Shown piece after piece: positions 61,709 through 64,000 of a DNA stretch of 64,000 bases. The stretch lies in the NCBI RefSeq assembly GCF_002770595.1, contig NZ_CP022986.1, forward strand, positions 1,116,001 to 1,180,000. Reading direction: 5' to 3'. The notes beneath the pieces were generated by a model that saw nothing but the letters and a program-made list of their open reading frames with translations, was not told the DNA's origin and made no database searches. A program made the position numbers and the translations under genes. The DNA comes from Chryseobacterium camelliae. GTDB taxonomy: Bacteria > Bacteroidota > Bacteroidia > Flavobacteriales > Weeksellaceae. Within the stretch, counting starts at the first letter, position 1. The number at the start of each line of letters is the position of its first letter.

Positions 61709-62223
61709 TGTTGATGTCTGTACGAAAAAAATATGCTGTTTCCGAAACCCGGGAACAGCTGAGTTTCTTTCCTGACCGGCCATTGGTCAAAAAGTACCTT
61801 TGGCTGCTTTCCTGTACGGTGGCAGCCATCATTGGTGTATGCATTTTTTACACGCAGCTGAATGAAGGCATCCGTATTCTTGCGTGCATATTCCTGACTT
61901 ATTTTTTAATCACAAGCATTTATACGCTCGTACACCGTTGCAGCATCTGCATCATTTTTGACAAGCAACAGAAAACAGTCCTGCGGAAAACCCGGTTTTT
62001 TAAGCCGGGAAAACTGATGCACTTCAATGAAGCGGTGATCATTATCAAGCGGGATACGGGTACAGTACATTATGCATTGGGGGCCAAAAAAACTGAGCTG
62101 GTAAAAAATTACCGCATCAGTGAGGATTTCAGTACGTTCAGTACAGAATCAAAGGCTCACCAACTTTACAAAGCTGAAATTTTAAATGCTGTGGGCAACC
62201 TTATAGGAAAAGAGAATCCCTGA
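61708..62223 (+). CDS. small membrane protein of unknown function
   Basis: This 171-residue protein has two hydrophobic segments at about 30-73 (KYLWLLSCTVAAIIGVCIFY, ACIFLTYFLITSIYTLV) followed by a soluble domain with IIFDKQQKTVLRKTRFFKPG. The layout copies that of the preceding gene, and the two may be diverged paralogues. It is convergent with the sterol desaturase family gene, with only seven bases between stops. Confidence 0.65.
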   Translation: MLMSVRKKYAVSETREQLSFFPDRPLVKKYLWLLSCTVAAIIGVCIFYTQLNEGIRILACIFLTYFLITSIYTLVHRCSICIIFDKQQKTVLRKTRFFKPGKLMHFNEAVIIIKRDTGTVHYALGAKKTELVKNYRISEDFSTFSTESKAHQLYKAEILNAVGNLIGKENP

Positions 62224-62230
62224 GATACGA

Positions 62231-63169
62231 TCAGGCTGATTTTTTATTGAGAGCATGTTTCTTCGCCGCCTTTCTGGCCAGGTACTCCTTCTGAAACTGC
62301 CGTACCGTTTTTCCGGTTCCGTCATGCCGCCATCCTGGTGAATTGAAAATATAATTGATCCGGTCTGAAAACTTCAGTCCGGGCTGCCTGATGTCTTTCC
62401 AGATTTTCCTCCATTCGTACAGGAGGACCGTATCCGGCCTGTTATCCGGCATTTTTGGATAGATGCCATACTTTATGGGAACATTCGGATCTTCTTTCTC
62501 AAAAGTCCCGAACATCTTATCCCAGATGATCAGGCACATGCCCATATTCCGGTCCAGGTACTTGATGTTGCACGCATGATGTACCCTGTGATGAGAGGGA
62601 GTCACCAGAATATATTCCAGGATTCCCATGCTTTTTACAGCCTGTGTGTGTACCCATGTCCCATATACCTGCCCTATGGCGTATACCACCATGATATGCC
62701 AAGGATTGAACCCGAGGAATGCCAGCGGCGAAAAGTACAGGTATCTGTATAACGGCTGAAGCACCGGGCTTCTGAATCCTGTGGTCAGGTTGAAGAATTC
62801 CGAGCTGTGATGGGTAATATGGACCGCCCAGAATGCCCTGGAATGATGGTCAATATAATGGAGCACATAATACGCAAAATCGGTTACGACAAAGCAGATC
62901 AGCCAATACCAGACATTGAATTCCCAGGAAAAAAACCTGTGGTTGAAAAAGAAGAACATAACGCCCATGGCGAAGGCTTTCATGATAAAGTCCAGCCCGA
63001 AATTCAGCAGGGCAAGATAAACATTGGTTGCCACATCTTTGCCATTGTAGAGCTTAGCTTCCGAAACATGACTGTAAATCATTTCGGCAAGAATAACGGT
63101 CGCGTGAATGGGAATAGACCAGGAATAAATATGTTCCAATCCGTCTTCCCCCCAAAAGTAATCCATCAT
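62231..63169 (-). CDS. sterol desaturase / fatty acid hydroxylase family protein
   Basis: This 312-residue membrane enzyme has the eight-histidine di-iron pattern of the family: HYIDHHSRAFWAVHITHH near 120-140 and HHRVHHACNIKYLDRNMG near 205-222. It has four to six membrane segments. Family members insert oxygen into or desaturate lipid chains. A basic C-terminus (KAAKKHALNKKSA) follows the domain. The substrate is unknown, and bacterial relatives act on a range of lipids. Confidence 0.9.
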   Translation of the reverse strand: MMDYFWGEDGLEHIYSWSIPIHATVILAEMIYSHVSEAKLYNGKDVATNVYLALLNFGLDFIMKAFAMGVMFFFFNHRFFSWEFNVWYWLICFVVTDFAYYVLHYIDHHSRAFWAVHITHHSSEFFNLTTGFRSPVLQPLYRYLYFSPLAFLGFNPWHIMVVYAIGQVYGTWVHTQAVKSMGILEYILVTPSHHRVHHACNIKYLDRNMGMCLIIWDKMFGTFEKEDPNVPIKYGIYPKMPDNRPDTVLLYEWRKIWKDIRQPGLKFSDRINYIFNSPGWRHDGTGKTVRQFQKEYLARKAAKKHALNKKSA

Positions 63170-63246
63170 CTCATGCAGATTTTATCCTGCAAAGGTATGA
63201 TTTTAAGATTCTTTTAAGAAAAGTTTCGGTTGTTTTTAATGAAAAT

Positions 63247-64000
63247 TTAATCGGTTGTTTTATTGGCCAGCTGCCCGCAGGCTGCATCGATGTCGCCGCC
63301 GCGGCTTCGTCTTACCATAACGGTAATTCCTGAGTTTTCCAGCTGACGGATGTAGTTTTCTTCCGCCTGTTTATTGCACTGGTCGTACTTTCCGTCACCA
63401 ATAGGATTGTACTGGATCAGGTTAACCTTGGAAGGTACCTGTTTACAGTATCGGATCAGTGCTTTGATATCCTCATCGCCATCGTTGATATTTTTCCAGA
63501 CACAGTATTCAAAGGTAATCACAGAACCGCTTTTCTGGTACCAGTACTGGAGGGCCTCCATAATTTCCGTCAGAGGAAACTTATCGGAAAACGGCATGAT
63601 CTCATTACGCTTGGATTCGATGGCGGAATGCAGTGACAGTGCGAGCTTTACTTTCAGCTCTTCGTCAGCCAGCATTTTGATCATCTTCGGGATCCCGGAT
63701 GTGGAAACGGTAATCCGCCTTGGGGACATCCCCAATCCTTCCGGCTGGGTGATCTTCCGGATGGCCTCCACCACATTCTTGTAGTTCATCATCGGCTCGC
63801 CCATGCCCATGAAAACAATATTGGACAGCGGCCGGTCAAAATACATTTTGCTCTGGCTGTCGATCAGGGCTACCTGATCCACGATTTCCGCAACTTCCAG
63901 GTTCCTCATCCTTTTGAGCCTTGCCGTAGCACAGAATTCGCAGTTCAGCGAGCATCCTACCTGGGAAGATACACAGGCCGTAGTCCTGGTTTCCGTAGGT
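63247..64000 (-). CDS. rlmN: RlmN, 23S rRNA (A2503)/tRNA (A37) C2 methyltransferase, 5' end outside window
   Basis: The visible 3' part of 250 codons carries the radical SAM motif CSLNCEFC immediately before RLKRMRNLEVAEIVDQV, then IVFMGMGEPMMNY, TVSTSGIPKMI and the end RSRGGDIDAACGQL. The latter contains the conserved C-terminal methyl-accepting Cys. RlmN adds a methyl group to C2 of adenine 2503 in 23S rRNA and of adenine 37 in some tRNAs. The frame is open to the window edge. The ATG at 63909 is internal, because the radical SAM motif lies upstream of it. Confidence 0.96.
   Translation of the reverse strand, partial: PTETRTTACVSSQVGCSLNCEFCATARLKRMRNLEVAEIVDQVALIDSQSKMYFDRPLSNIVFMGMGEPMMNYKNVVEAIRKITQPEGLGMSPRRITVSTSGIPKMIKMLADEELKVKLALSLHSAIESKRNEIMPFSDKFPLTEIMEALQYWYQKSGSVITFEYCVWKNINDGDEDIKALIRYCKQVPSKVNLIQYNPIGDGKYDQCNKQAEENYIRQLENSGITVMVRRSRGGDIDAACGQLANKTTD

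Noticed and set aside
1..64000. tRNA or rRNA genes
   Set aside because: I found no cloverleaf-like or rRNA-like stretch in the gaps, although a covariance search was not possible here.

Overview
The window looks like chromosome of a Chryseobacterium-like flavobacterium (Bacteroidota, Weeksellaceae). The reasons are: promoter elements of the Bacteroidota type (TTG, about 20 bases, TAnnTTTG) with almost no Shine-Dalgarno sequences; many lipoproteins with signal peptidase II cysteines; a GldA-like ABC ATPase; GbsR/MarR, HxlR and Bacteroidota-style Crp regulators; a lipidated subclass B1 metallo-beta-lactamase; and an E1 alpha/beta fused 2-oxoacid dehydrogenase. This assignment is inferred from protein style only.

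Region 1 (1-8.2 kb) is a class I lanthipeptide cluster, visibly more A+T rich than the rest. Two 55-residue precursors lie on a perfect-period 302-bp tandem duplication. They are followed by a full-length LanB dehydratase, a LanC-like cyclase whose Cys-His zinc pair is replaced by Thr-Tyr, and a C39-peptidase ABC exporter. An E1/ThiF-like adenylating enzyme faces the cluster convergently. The precursors share an identical leader but have very different cores, and each is followed by a strong intrinsic terminator that should keep enzyme expression below precursor expression. No LanI or LanFEG immunity genes are seen.

Region 2 (8.3-22.6 kb) holds small accessory and regulatory genes: four acetyltransferase-domain proteins (two of them fusions), a Crp-type regulator, an HXXEE membrane protein, an AlkD-like HEAT protein, a VOC protein, a NarL-type two-component pair, three secreted proteins, a serine hydrolase paired with a B1 metallo-beta-lactamase, and a divergent HxlR/quinone-oxidoreductase pair.

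Region 3 (22.6-32.4 kb) is bounded by two arrays of a 162-168-bp hairpin repeat in opposite orientation. Between them lie a response regulator and multi-PAS kinase, a secreted protein, GldA, a small secreted protein and a patatin. The second array is interrupted by an IS110-family element. Its non-coding end shows two stem-loops carrying matches to the target site and to the element's own ends, as expected of a bridge RNA.

Region 4 (32.4-64 kb) is mainly housekeeping and surface functions: lipoamide dehydrogenase; a sorbosone/PQQ-type sugar dehydrogenase lipoprotein; a tightly coupled fucosidase / GH3 / sialidase operon; a GbsR-controlled membrane-protein cluster with twin operators; a TlpA-like gene split by an A10 tract; an ECF sigma / membrane regulator / VWA lipoprotein unit; a C1 cysteine peptidase; an HxlR/Old-Yellow-Enzyme pair; fused E1 dehydrogenase; polyprenyl synthase; a LytS/LytTR-type two-component pair; three small proteins; a sterol desaturase family enzyme; and rlmN, cut by the window end.
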